Shown piece by piece: positions 16,901-24,712 of a stretch of 64,000 bases of DNA. The notes beneath the pieces were generated by a model, which made no database searches, was not told the DNA's origin, and saw only the letters and a program-made list of their open reading frames with translations. The stretch is taken from assembly GCA_022446965.1 (NCBI GenBank), contig JAKVBV010000001.1, positions 1 to 64,000 of the forward strand, read 5' to 3'. Every line of letters begins with the position of its first letter. The stretch's first letter is position 1. The stretch is from Phycisphaerales bacterium. GTDB lineage: Bacteria; Planctomycetota; Phycisphaerae; Phycisphaerales; SM1A02. The position numbers were made by a program, and so were the translations under genes.

Positions 16901-18017
16901 ATTCAGCGGTCGAGTGGAGTCTGGATCATTGCAGTTGTCTGATCGGGGCATTGATCTGCTCGATCTCTTGTTGGTCACGCCACAGGGAACACAGGGCAGC
17001 ATGGACGCCCGATATCGATGGCGTGGAGGCACGCTTGACGGTCGTTTCGCGATCGATGGCGCCTTGGGAGGGCCATTGCTTGGGGCGCTCGGTGGTACCG
17101 CCTGGCAGCAGGCGATGCACGCGCTGGCCTATCGCGATGGCACATCGGGTCGATTGACGGGAGGTCGCATGCACATTGCCGATCTCGGCGGGTCGCCAAC
17201 GGGCACGCTGCATGCGGCGGTCTCAGTGGAGGGCGCCTCGATGGCTCCGGGCGTAGACATCGAACACATGTCCGCTCGCGCCGATCTTGCCGTGGAACTG
17301 CAGGGCGACTCTCCGGCCGTGGTGCGCATGGAGATCGCAGACATGGCTGGCGACGTCGGGCCAGTGCACGTCGAGGGCGTGCAGGGCGTCATCGAGCGTA
17401 CTGCAGAGGGCACGATTGACCTGCGAGATCTGGCAGGCAGCGGGGGGGGCGGGCGACTGTCTGTGGAAGGTGCCATCGCTCCGGATACGTCGTGGTTCAT
17501 GCATGTCCATCTGGCAGGGGGGCGACTGGAATCGTTGGCTGGTGCCAAGGCGGCACAGGCCACCGGCCGGGTGGCAACGTCCTTGCATCTGGCCGGAGAC
17601 GGCTCGCCGGGGCATCGCCGTGGCACGGGCGTGTTCAGGATTGTCGATGGCCAACTCGGGCCGCTGCCTGCGATCGTCGCGCTGCAGCAACTGTTGCATC
17701 TCTCCTCGCCGGTGGTGGGTGAGATCGACTTCGTGTCGATCAACTACAGCGTGCACGATGACGAGATCGACCTCGAGGACATTCGCATGGAGGCGACGAG
17801 CGGTGATGTCGCCGCCTTCAGCCTGAATGGGACGGGCACCATGCACTGGCCTGACATGAATGTGGACATTCGTTTGAAACCTCGGGGCAGTTGGCCGATT
17901 CTCAGTGACGTGATCGGGCTGCTGCAGGATCAGCTGTACGCCATCGAGGTGAAGGGCGACCTCGTTGATCCCGACATCACTCTGGCGCCACTGCCCGGCC
18001 TGACCGCCTCGAAGTAG
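13974..18017 (+). CDS. Giant AsmA/TamB-like envelope protein
   Basis: This 1347-residue protein has one N-terminal membrane segment (about residues 19-43, after an Arg-rich start) and a very long exported part rich in beta-strand patterns. The N-terminal exported part reads as AsmA-like (ANVIGGDVSIGGMHWDGGDL, then VLEDVSVTVPDI), and the C-terminus (about 1200-1347) has the AsmA-like C-terminal pattern with SFSLNGTGTMHW-type segments. Such proteins are thought to form hydrophobic grooves that bridge the inner and outer membranes for phospholipid transport; here that is inferred. An in-frame GTG at 13965 is an alternative start. It is followed closely by a LOG gene, a lipoprotein gene and pssA, which also concerns phospholipids. 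Confidence 0.8.
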   Translation: MTLIRSVTTRLRRIPRRTVLAWCGGGVVGVMLAAAALVWLWPALFKGVIEEQVANVIGGDVSIGGMHWDGGDLVLEDVSVTVPDISGPAAEALDVHRMRLDMSLWDITTPETMVRSVHVESARLLIAGAQDPSQGPLNVSLLGRRSGGGGQHAGGDRSPTDSAPAQGNNQTPPVMPPDVTVDAVDVIVGTWAGDTFVQTGQAQFSAALQGTADGLLVGDLTELGVADGLVLSASGSLTRGSGAIHAEHLQLNERTEGLIPLPGIRQTVDALHLSGAVPFFSFEFDGEQPVSAELVLDDLSLKLDDQLLGLHSGRSFWRTFRAGQRVPSEGAPVMQVNGGRVMFDGDTLRIVGLEGVLHGPQAIDVSVPWQVDLAVDDVVSLAQVKSDVDGFLAAAPFHLRLAADDVVLKHGQTAVLPRIVARIMEMFGVQAGRTSIELTASRSTPDEQAEVSGIVRITEAEGAYERFPYPLHDLTASIEFDLDRVRVHDLHASGRGASTIHIQGEVDPNRGDDIALSLRAADIPVDAILLEAMPDVAAHAMADVLPAHADVPAPIAASAFSPEAEHADRVDLDLWIARADGGPVDISGQIEFDRLMLEWTPFPYAIVLEAGWFDWKGGHIALHHEDGEGTPFHTPDGAQGMLHIGIDLPPIAVRTDNHHVVADVRIDLDEQPLTPALVDAVHVLTSEGGAVLRSTALRGLVDMQAHVHIDGSEPRANRRRYAVDLRLDRGEAQVGGVDIGGNVTLADLFDHDIVGVHGGVLVTQDEITLDGLTLTHEGRTLVLDGHQPGHGETRVQGEALAVGQWMSELLPEVRRTEAAHLLHLWRPAGMFDIDGVLDANGDMRGVVSSIDVALTGLYPQVTVRQDGGTLMLVPGGVSCDELSLALRMLDAPVGDVRLQGEASPGAVAFDVTATAIDMQSPLMGDLIVVLGGQEAQALWSSFQPGGVLDLDASVTPGGWQVDARPLELALTRDGHRFSGRVESGSLQLSDRGIDLLDLLLVTPQGTQGSMDARYRWRGGTLDGRFAIDGALGGPLLGALGGTAWQQAMHALAYRDGTSGRLTGGRMHIADLGGSPTGTLHAAVSVEGASMAPGVDIEHMSARADLAVELQGDSPAVVRMEIADMAGDVGPVHVEGVQGVIERTAEGTIDLRDLAGSGGGGRLSVEGAIAPDTSWFMHVHLAGGRLESLAGAKAAQATGRVATSLHLAGDGSPGHRRGTGVFRIVDGQLGPLPAIVALQQLLHLSSPVVGEIDFVSINYSVHDDEIDLEDIRMEATSGDVAAFSLNGTGTMHWPDMNVDIRLKPRGSWPILSDVIGLLQDQLYAIEVKGDLVDPDITLAPLPGLTASK

Positions 18018-18020
18018 ACT
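18015..18020 (+). promoter_or_regulatory. -10-like TAGACT before the LOG gene
   Basis: TAGACT starts at the TAG stop codon of the AsmA-like gene and ends nine bases before the ATG at 18030. It suggests an internal promoter within the run of genes. Confidence 0.4.
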
Positions 18021-18029
18021 CTCTCAACC

Positions 18030-19085
18030 ATGCACGCCAACGAGCATCGACGCCCGCCTCGCACCGAAGGGATGCCTGCTTCACTGCGGCGCCGAGCTGA
18101 GGCCTTCATCGAAGACCTGCTGCCCGATGTGGACGAGCAGACGCGCCGGCATGTGGAAGATCTCGTACGCAGTGCAGTGCGACTGGCGCTGGACGGCAGC
18201 GACGAAGGCCAGATGCGATTGGTCACGCGAGCCGTTCGTGAGATGCGGCACGCATGGCTGGTGTTCAACGAATGGCGAGGCGTGCGGAAGGTGGCGATCT
18301 ATGGGTCTGCTCGCACGCCCGAAGATCATGCCGACTACATCGCCGCCCGCACGTTCTCGAGGCTCATGGCGGAAGCCGATTGGATGAGCATCACCGGCGC
18401 CGGCGATGGGATCATGAAGGCCGGCCACGAAGGCCCCACGCGAGCGCGTGCCTTCGGGTTGCGCATTCGTCTGCCGTTTGAGACCACCGCCAATGCAGTG
18501 ATCGAGGGTGATCCCAAACTCATTTCCTTCCGGTACTTCTTTACGCGCAAGTTGATGTTCATGGCGCACGCCGATGCCGTGGCCGTGTGCCCGGGCGGAT
18601 TCGGCACGCAGGACGAACTCTTCGAGTGCTTGACGCTCATCCAGACCGGCAAGAGCGGCATCGTGCCGGTGGTGCTGCTGGAAGGCGAGGGTGGTCACTA
18701 CTGGGATGACTGGATGCAGTGGGTGCGGCAGCATCTCGGTGACAACGGCTGGATTTCGGAAGAGGATCTGTCTCTGCTTTGTGTCGTGCGAACGCCCGCT
18801 GAAGGTGTGGCGCACGTGCGACACTTCTACAGCCGATATCACAGCGCCCGCTATGTGGGCCCGCGTTACGTGCTTCGATTGCAACGACCGCTGACGGAAT
18901 CTCAGGTGGCCCAGGCCAACGAGCAGTTCGGCGATCTTGTGGACGAGGGCGACATGCGGTTGAGTGGTCCGCTTGATGGGGAAACTGATCATCTGGAGCT
19001 CATGCGTCTGGGATTCGTGCACACAAAGCGAGACTGGGGACGCATGCGGCAGTTGATCGACTGGTTGAACGACCTTCCAGGCTGA
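18030..19085 (+). CDS. LOG family protein (nucleotide monophosphate phosphoribohydrolase-like)
   Basis: This 351-residue Rossmann-fold protein has the LOG/YgdH signature CPGGFGTQDELFE near residue 190 and YGSARTPED near residue 92. The family cleaves nucleoside 5'-monophosphates to base and ribose 5-phosphate; members have been mis-called lysine decarboxylases. An N-terminal helical part (1-85) and a C-terminal extension (about 275-351) make it longer than the minimal LOG protein, closer to the larger bacterial forms. Whether it releases cytokinin-type bases or salvages purines or pyrimidines cannot be told. Its stop overlaps the next start by one base. Confidence 0.85.
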   Translation: MHANEHRRPPRTEGMPASLRRRAEAFIEDLLPDVDEQTRRHVEDLVRSAVRLALDGSDEGQMRLVTRAVREMRHAWLVFNEWRGVRKVAIYGSARTPEDHADYIAARTFSRLMAEADWMSITGAGDGIMKAGHEGPTRARAFGLRIRLPFETTANAVIEGDPKLISFRYFFTRKLMFMAHADAVAVCPGGFGTQDELFECLTLIQTGKSGIVPVVLLEGEGGHYWDDWMQWVRQHLGDNGWISEEDLSLLCVVRTPAEGVAHVRHFYSRYHSARYVGPRYVLRLQRPLTESQVAQANEQFGDLVDEGDMRLSGPLDGETDHLELMRLGFVHTKRDWGRMRQLIDWLNDLPG

Positions 19086-19720
19086 TGCGTCTCACGTGCG
19101 CCATGTCGATGGGGGTCATGCTGGTGCTGGCCGGATGTGTGCAGACATCGCCTGCGTCATCCAGTTCCGGAGTCATCATGGCCCGGGCGGCCACGCCGAT
19201 CACTCCGCAGATCTACGGTGCCGGTGTGGAGGCCATCACGGTGCATGTGGAGGCGTCACTGGCCGAAGTCCACGAAGCCCTGCAGACGATTGGCGGACAA
19301 CGTGACACCACGGTCGACGAGCAGCGCACCGGTATTGAGGTGCTGGCGCTGGACGATGCGGCCCTCGAGCCTTTGCTGAGGTCGCTGCATCCGGTGGATG
19401 TGCCGTCCGTCACGTGGATGGGATTCCCGGTGCGGTGGGTTCCGGTGCATCACTGGCCTGAGGGCACCATGCATGTGCGGGCATGGCCGCTGAGTCTCGA
19501 GGCATCCGAGGCCGCAGCGGTCGAACTGCACTGTCCACCAGTGCGGCGAGAGCGGCTCGTGATGCCCGGAACAGTCCTCGTGGTGGTGTCAGCGGGGTTG
19601 AGATGGCCGCTGCCGGCCGATGGGAGGCCTGCAGATACGCCCCTTGCCGGCAGCTTGAGCTCGCCGCATGTGCAGTTGATCGTGTTCAGGCCGCGATTCG
19701 GACACGCAGCGGCGCGGTAG
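19085..19720 (+). CDS. Lipoprotein of unknown function
   Basis: This 211-residue protein starts with a signal peptide and lipobox (LVLAGCVQ, Cys about residue 18). The rest has no family I recognise: a segment VEAITVHVEASLAEVHEALQ at about 50-69 looks like one alpha/beta unit, and the C-terminal third is Pro-rich. It overlaps the LOG gene by one base. Its TAG stop forms the start of the -10-like hexamer for pssA. Confidence 0.65.
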   Translation: MRLTCAMSMGVMLVLAGCVQTSPASSSSGVIMARAATPITPQIYGAGVEAITVHVEASLAEVHEALQTIGGQRDTTVDEQRTGIEVLALDDAALEPLLRSLHPVDVPSVTWMGFPVRWVPVHHWPEGTMHVRAWPLSLEASEAAAVELHCPPVRRERLVMPGTVLVVVSAGLRWPLPADGRPADTPLAGSLSSPHVQLIVFRPRFGHAAAR

Positions 19721-19723
19721 AAT
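19718..19723 (+). promoter_or_regulatory. -10-like TAGAAT before pssA
   Basis: TAGAAT ends nine bases before the ATG at 19733 and includes the preceding gene's stop codon. No Shine-Dalgarno sequence is present. Confidence 0.45.
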
Positions 19724-19732
19724 GCCTCGTCC

Positions 19733-20677
19733 ATGCGCCTGAGCGACGAGCCATCCTTGGAACAGCCCGAATCGACGCCTCGCCGTCGAAGTCGCCGGCT
19801 GCGCTTGCGTCGGCTTGGGCCCACCGGTGTATGGCCAACGATGTTCACGTTGGGCAATCTTGTGGCAGGCTTTGCGGCCATTCACTTCGCGACTCGGCCC
19901 ATGGCCCACGCGGCGGATGCGATGGGCACTGGCACCTGGGGGCCATGGGAGTGGAGCAATCTCACGGTGGCCTCGGCACTCATTCTGCTGGGTGTGATCT
20001 TTGACAGCGTCGATGGATCCGTTGCTCGGCTCACCGACAGTGTCACCGAAATGGGTGGGCAGCTTGATTCGCTGGCCGACCTGGTCACCTTCGGACTTGC
20101 GCCGGCCTTCATCACGCTGCATCTGCTGAGCCAGTACGTGGGCGTGCCGGATTCGATAAGCGTCGTTCATCCCGCCGCGTCCAATCTGCTGGGCCGGTTG
20201 AGCTGGACCATCGCTGCAATCTTCGTGTGCTGCGCCGCCTTGCGCCTTGCTCGATACAACGTGGAGACGGCCAGTGGTCGTCTGGGTAGTCCGTATTTCT
20301 TCCGCGGGCTGCCCGCGCCGGGCGCCGCCGGCGCTGTGATTGGCATCGTCGTGTTACATGAGCACATGGTGGCCCTTGCCGAAGGTGGAACCACTGGATT
20401 CGCCTACACGACCGCAGGTGTACTGGCATTCGCCTTGCCGGTGATCGTGTTGGTGGCGGCGGCGATGATGGTGTCCACGTTGCCCTATCCCCATCTGGCC
20501 AATCGCTATCTGCGTGTGCGGCGACCATTCGCGTATTTGGTGCGGGCTGCGATCGTGCTGTGTTTTGCGGTGTTGTGGTTGCAGGAAACAATCGCCGCCG
20601 TCTTTCTGCTGTATCTCTGCAGCGGACCATTCAACCGTGCCCGTGGCCAACGCTACGAGCCGGCCGAGGAAGCTTGA
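19733..20677 (+). CDS. pssA: CDP-diacylglycerol-serine O-phosphatidyltransferase
   Basis: This membrane enzyme makes phosphatidylserine, the precursor of phosphatidylethanolamine, from CDP-diacylglycerol and serine. The 314-residue protein has the CDP-alcohol phosphatidyltransferase motif (DG-x2-AR-x8-G-x3-D-x3-D) visible in DSVDGSVARLTDSVTEMGGQ followed by LDSLAD. It is preceded by an Arg-rich N-terminus with PTMFTLGNLVAGFAA as first TM. About six to eight hydrophobic segments follow. No psd gene is in the window. gltX follows after five bases. Confidence 0.9.
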   Translation: MRLSDEPSLEQPESTPRRRSRRLRLRRLGPTGVWPTMFTLGNLVAGFAAIHFATRPMAHAADAMGTGTWGPWEWSNLTVASALILLGVIFDSVDGSVARLTDSVTEMGGQLDSLADLVTFGLAPAFITLHLLSQYVGVPDSISVVHPAASNLLGRLSWTIAAIFVCCAALRLARYNVETASGRLGSPYFFRGLPAPGAAGAVIGIVVLHEHMVALAEGGTTGFAYTTAGVLAFALPVIVLVAAAMMVSTLPYPHLANRYLRVRRPFAYLVRAAIVLCFAVLWLQETIAAVFLLYLCSGPFNRARGQRYEPAEEA

Positions 20678-20682
20678 CAGGC

Positions 20683-22347
20683 ATGTTGCGTACTCGATTT
20701 GCTCCCAGTCCCACCGGTGATCTCCATGTGGGTGGCGCACGTTCGGCATTGTTCTGTTGGGCCTTGGCACGAGGTGCCGGGGCCGATGGCCGAATGCTCC
20801 TGCGGATTGAAGACACCGATCAGAAGCGGTCGTCGGCCGCAGCCGGCCTCGGGTTCCTGGAAGACCTTGCCTGGCTGGGCATCGACTGGGACGAAGGCCC
20901 CGAGTCGGGCTCCAGTGGTGGGGGCGAGACCGGGCCATATTTTCAGTCTGAACGACTGGACTTGTACGCCACGTGCATGCAGTCGCTGACCGACGCGGGC
21001 CACGCCTACCTGGCATTTGAGACACCGGAAGAACTCACCGCTGCTCGCGCCGCGGCCCGTGCGGCCAAGGTGCCATACAAGTACGACCGCGCCGCGCTGG
21101 ATTTGGACCCGGCAACAGTGCAGGCTTGGCTGGATGAGGGGCGGCCGCATGTGATCCGGTTCAAGGTGCCTGATGATGCTCCTGTCGTGGTGCACGATGC
21201 TGTGCTGGGCGAAGTGACAGTGGAACCGGGCGAGCTGGAAGACTTCGTCATTCGCAAGGCTGATGGCTGGCCCACGTATCATTTTGCCGTCGTGGTGGAC
21301 GACCACGCGATGGGAGTGACGCACGTTGTCCGTGGCCAGGAGCACCTGGCGAACACGCCTAAGCACGTGCTGTTGCAGGAAGCCTTGGGCTACGAGCGGC
21401 CTGTGTATGCCCACGTCTCATTGATCTTCAATCCTGATGGTTCGAAGATGTCCAAGCGAGACAAGGACAAGGCGCTTCGCAGTGCCGTACGCGAGCGTTC
21501 AATTGAATCGCCGCCGGCGGTGTGCGGCATCGACGACGGCCAATGGGCCACGTGGCTTGGTGACAAGGCGGTGCAGCTACCTGCCGAATCGGCTGCCGCC
21601 CTGGCCAACGCACTGCAGGTGGAATTGCCCGAGATCAATGTGGCAGACTTCCGTGAGGGTGGGTACCTGCCGGAAGTGGTGCTGAACTATCTCGCCCTGT
21701 TGGGGTGGTCGCCGGGCAACGACATCGAGCAGTTCGACACGGCGTTCTTCATCGAGCACTTCGGGCTGGATCGCATCGTCAAGAGCCCGGCCAAATTCGA
21801 CCGAGCCAAGCTCAAGGCCTTCAACCTCGACGCCATTCAGGCCATGTCCCCTGGAACTTGGCTCGAACGACTGCGTGCGTTTGCGCAAGTGCATGAACCT
21901 ACATTTCTCGATGCAATGACGCCGGAGCAGTTTGCCGTGTTTGCCGAGGCCAATCGTGAGCGTTCCAAGACGCTCCGCGATCCGTTCGATTCCGGGCGGT
22001 TCTTCGTGCTGCCCGACCACGCCATCACCTGGGCGGACAGCAAGCCGGTGCGCAAGGCGTTGTGCAAGGGCGAACCCAGCGGGTATGACCTGCTTGCGGC
22101 AGTGATCGAGCCCTTGCGTGCAGTTGAGACCTGGTCCACCGGCTCGATCGAGTCCTGCGTGGAGGCCTTTGCACAGGCGAACTGCGACGGCAATCTGGGC
22201 AAGATCGCGCAGCCACTGCGGGTGGCTGTCAGTGGTGGCCCGGTCAGCCCGCCGATCTTCGACACGCTCGACATTCTCGGTTCGGATGCGGTGCTCGCCC
22301 GGATCGAACGATGTCTGGCCAATCCCATCGCTTCAGCACCCACGTGA
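20683..22347 (+). CDS. gltX: Glutamyl-tRNA synthetase with an unusual insert
   Basis: GltX charges tRNA-Glu with glutamate; in bacteria lacking GlnRS it may also charge tRNA-Gln. The 554-residue class I synthetase begins RTRFAPSPTGDLHVGG (HIGH-type motif HVGG), with IEDTDQKRS, VVRGQEHLANTPKHVLL and the KMSKRDK loop. Usual length is about 470-500 residues. The excess is largely a segment of about 55 residues between KMSKRDK and the conserved EGGYLPEVVLNYLALLGWSP. The ATG at 20683 begins at the family's N-terminus. Confidence 0.93.
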   Translation: MLRTRFAPSPTGDLHVGGARSALFCWALARGAGADGRMLLRIEDTDQKRSSAAAGLGFLEDLAWLGIDWDEGPESGSSGGGETGPYFQSERLDLYATCMQSLTDAGHAYLAFETPEELTAARAAARAAKVPYKYDRAALDLDPATVQAWLDEGRPHVIRFKVPDDAPVVVHDAVLGEVTVEPGELEDFVIRKADGWPTYHFAVVVDDHAMGVTHVVRGQEHLANTPKHVLLQEALGYERPVYAHVSLIFNPDGSKMSKRDKDKALRSAVRERSIESPPAVCGIDDGQWATWLGDKAVQLPAESAAALANALQVELPEINVADFREGGYLPEVVLNYLALLGWSPGNDIEQFDTAFFIEHFGLDRIVKSPAKFDRAKLKAFNLDAIQAMSPGTWLERLRAFAQVHEPTFLDAMTPEQFAVFAEANRERSKTLRDPFDSGRFFVLPDHAITWADSKPVRKALCKGEPSGYDLLAAVIEPLRAVETWSTGSIESCVEAFAQANCDGNLGKIAQPLRVAVSGGPVSPPIFDTLDILGSDAVLARIERCLANPIASAPT

Positions 22348-22354
22348 GCCTGAC

Positions 22355-23281
22355 ATGACTGCACTGGACACACTGCTCGACGGCCTCATCGACTACGCCG
22401 GCCTGTATCCGCCTGCTTCGCTCGACATGCAGCCCATGGTGGACACCTATGCCGCCGCGGTCCAGGACGACACCGGCTGGATGGTGGGGCGAGTGATCGT
22501 GCCCGTCGACCGACTGTCTGAGTTTGAAGATGCCGCAGCAGATCACCTGCCACGACATGACGACGACGATCCCTGGTGCATCAGCGCATTGGTGCGTCAC
22601 GCGCATCTTGAAGCGGATCTTGCGGCGATCGAGGCCTTCAACGGACGCCATGCCACACCCGAGGAGGGGCTGGCAGTGATCGACGCGGTCGAGATTCGGG
22701 CAAGCACGCCCGACGAGATCGAAGCTGTTGCGGCGGTGCTGCCCGAGTCGCTCTTCGCCTTCATCGAGATCCCGGTCGGCACCGATCCTCGTGGGTTGTT
22801 GGCCCAGCTGGCCGGCGAAGAGATGGCCGCCAAGATCCGTACCGGCGGTATCGAGCCGCATCTCTATCCTGCGATCAATGATGTGGCGTCGTTCATCGTG
22901 CATGCAACAGCTGCCGGCGTCCCCTTCAAGGCCACAGCCGGATTGCACCATCCGCTGCCCAACGACAACCCGGTGGTGGGGGCGCGGCAGTTGGGCTTCC
23001 TGAATGTGTTCTGCGCCGCGGCTGTGGCGAAGACGCACGGCCTCGACGCCGCGGCAATCGTGGACGTGCTGCAGTTGGATGATCCCGAAGCCATCACGTT
23101 TGACGGCAGCACGGCCACCATTGGCGACCATACGGTGTCGGCCGCCCAGATTGAAGAGTCACGCTTGACCTGTGGAACCACGTTCGGGTCCTGCAGCATC
23201 GACGAGCCCGTAGAAGACCTGTATGCCTTGGGCCTGTTGGACAGACCGTCCGATGCGCCCATGGAGGAGATCGACGCTTGA
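22355..23281 (+). CDS. Conserved-looking protein of unknown function, coupled to fahA
   Basis: I do not recognise this 308-residue protein. It reads as a soluble cytoplasmic alpha/beta enzyme, with segments such as LIDYAGLYPPASLDM, GRVIVPVDRL and FKATAGLHHPLPNDNP followed by GFLNVFCAA. His, Asp and Lys clusters in the GLHHPLP region could be catalytic; a TIM-barrel fold is possible. It starts seven bases after gltX, and its stop overlaps the fahA start (TGATG). Tight coupling to fahA suggests a role in aromatic amino acid breakdown or in handling fumarylacetoacetate-type products, but this is inference. Confidence 0.7.
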   Translation: MTALDTLLDGLIDYAGLYPPASLDMQPMVDTYAAAVQDDTGWMVGRVIVPVDRLSEFEDAAADHLPRHDDDDPWCISALVRHAHLEADLAAIEAFNGRHATPEEGLAVIDAVEIRASTPDEIEAVAAVLPESLFAFIEIPVGTDPRGLLAQLAGEEMAAKIRTGGIEPHLYPAINDVASFIVHATAAGVPFKATAGLHHPLPNDNPVVGARQLGFLNVFCAAAVAKTHGLDAAAIVDVLQLDDPEAITFDGSTATIGDHTVSAAQIEESRLTCGTTFGSCSIDEPVEDLYALGLLDRPSDAPMEEIDA

Positions 23282-24576
23282 TGTCCACAGCCCTTGAAGC
23301 CACACTCGATCCATCACTGCGAAGTTGGGTCGATGCAGCGAACCACGACGACTGCGATTTTCCCATCCAGAATCTTCCGTGGGGCGTGTTTCGTACCGAC
23401 GGTTCGGCGGAGGCGACGATTGGCGTGGCGATCGGCGACGCTGTCCTCGATGTCCGAGCTGCGGTGGAGACGCAGGCCTTGCACGTTGACGGCGATCTGG
23501 CATGCGCACTGTGTGCGACCACGCTGAATCCACTCATGGCCAAGGGGCCGGACCAGTGGCGTGCTGCTCGCATCGCGATCAGTGCACTGTTGGCCGAGTC
23601 GGCGCCAGCCCGCCATGAACTGCTCCACGCCATGAACGATGTGGCCATGTGCCTGCCCATGGACATCGGCGACTACACCGACTTCTATGCGGCGCGTCAT
23701 CACGCCACGAACGTGGGCCGCATGTTCCGGCCCGATGGCGATCCGCTCATGCCCAATTACCTGCACCTGCCGGTGGGCTACCACGGTCGGGCGAGCAGCG
23801 TGGTGGTGTCGGGCACCGGCATCGTTCGGCCTCATGGGCAACTCAAGCCTGATGACGGCCCGCCTGTGTTCGACGTGTGCAGATTGCTGGACTATGAACT
23901 CGAGTTCGGCGCCGTCATCGGCACGGGCAATGCACTTGGCGACCGTGTGCCCATGGCCGATGCGATGTCGCGCATCTTCGGTCTGGTCATTCTCAATGAC
24001 TGGTCCGCTCGCGACGTGCAGAAGTGGGAGTACCAGCCACTGGGTCCGTTCAATGCCAAGAACTTCGCCTCGTCGATTTCGCCTTGGGTGGTGACCATCG
24101 ATGCGCTGACGCCATTCCGAACTGCAGGACCGGCCAGAGACGCTGATGATCCCGCGGTGCTCGAGTACCTGCACCCGGTGACGGATGACGTGCTCGATGT
24201 GCGGTGCGCCGTGCATCTGGCCTCAGCGCAGATGCGTGCCGAGGGTACGCCGGCCATGGAAGTGTCTCGCGGCACGCTGGCGGACCTCACGTGGACGTTC
24301 AGCCAGATGCTCGCCCACCACACTAGTACCGGCTGCCCAATGCGACCTGGTGATCTGATCGGCTCCGGAACCGTGTCCGGCCTGACGCCCGAGTCGCGTG
24401 GGTGTCTCTTGGAACGCACCTGGCGTGGCACGGAGCCGCTGGATCTCCCAGACGGCACGCAACGTCGATTCCTGTTGGACGGTGATGAACTCACCATCAC
24501 GGCGTGGTGTGAGGGGGACGGTCATCGACGGATCGGCCTTGGGCAGTGCGTCGGCGTGATTGAGCCGGCTCGATAA
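23281..24576 (+). CDS. fahA: Fumarylacetoacetase
   Basis: Fumarylacetoacetase hydrolyses fumarylacetoacetate to fumarate and acetoacetate, the last step of tyrosine and homogentisate breakdown. The 431-residue protein has the eukaryote-like FAH pattern: DFYAARHHATNVGRMFRP (catalytic His), YLHLPVGYHGRASSVV, LDYELEFGAVIG (metal-binding Glu), ILNDWSARDVQKWEYQPLG and GSGTVSG. hmgA and hppD, encoding two earlier steps, lie within 4 kb on the opposite strand. A strong hairpin follows at 24635. Confidence 0.93.
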   Translation: MSTALEATLDPSLRSWVDAANHDDCDFPIQNLPWGVFRTDGSAEATIGVAIGDAVLDVRAAVETQALHVDGDLACALCATTLNPLMAKGPDQWRAARIAISALLAESAPARHELLHAMNDVAMCLPMDIGDYTDFYAARHHATNVGRMFRPDGDPLMPNYLHLPVGYHGRASSVVVSGTGIVRPHGQLKPDDGPPVFDVCRLLDYELEFGAVIGTGNALGDRVPMADAMSRIFGLVILNDWSARDVQKWEYQPLGPFNAKNFASSISPWVVTIDALTPFRTAGPARDADDPAVLEYLHPVTDDVLDVRCAVHLASAQMRAEGTPAMEVSRGTLADLTWTFSQMLAHHTSTGCPMRPGDLIGSGTVSGLTPESRGCLLERTWRGTEPLDLPDGTQRRFLLDGDELTITAWCEGDGHRRIGLGQCVGVIEPAR

Positions 24577-24634
24577 GTCCAGGCAAGACCTCGGTCCTGG
24601 CACCGTCAATGACGGGCAGAGATTCAAACGACGC

Positions 24635-24661
24635 AAGGGCGTGTCGGCACGACACGCCCTT
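24635..24661. terminator. Bidirectional hairpin between fahA and hmgA
   Basis: AAGGGCGTGTCG and its exact complement CGACACGCCCTT form a 12-base-pair stem around a GCA loop. There is an AAGG/CCTT end but no long T-run. It lies between two convergent genes, so it probably ends both transcripts. Confidence 0.7.
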
Positions 24662-24712
24662 GTCTCGAATCCGTCAGTCGATGTCATCGGCATCGTCGCG
24701 CACTGACACACC

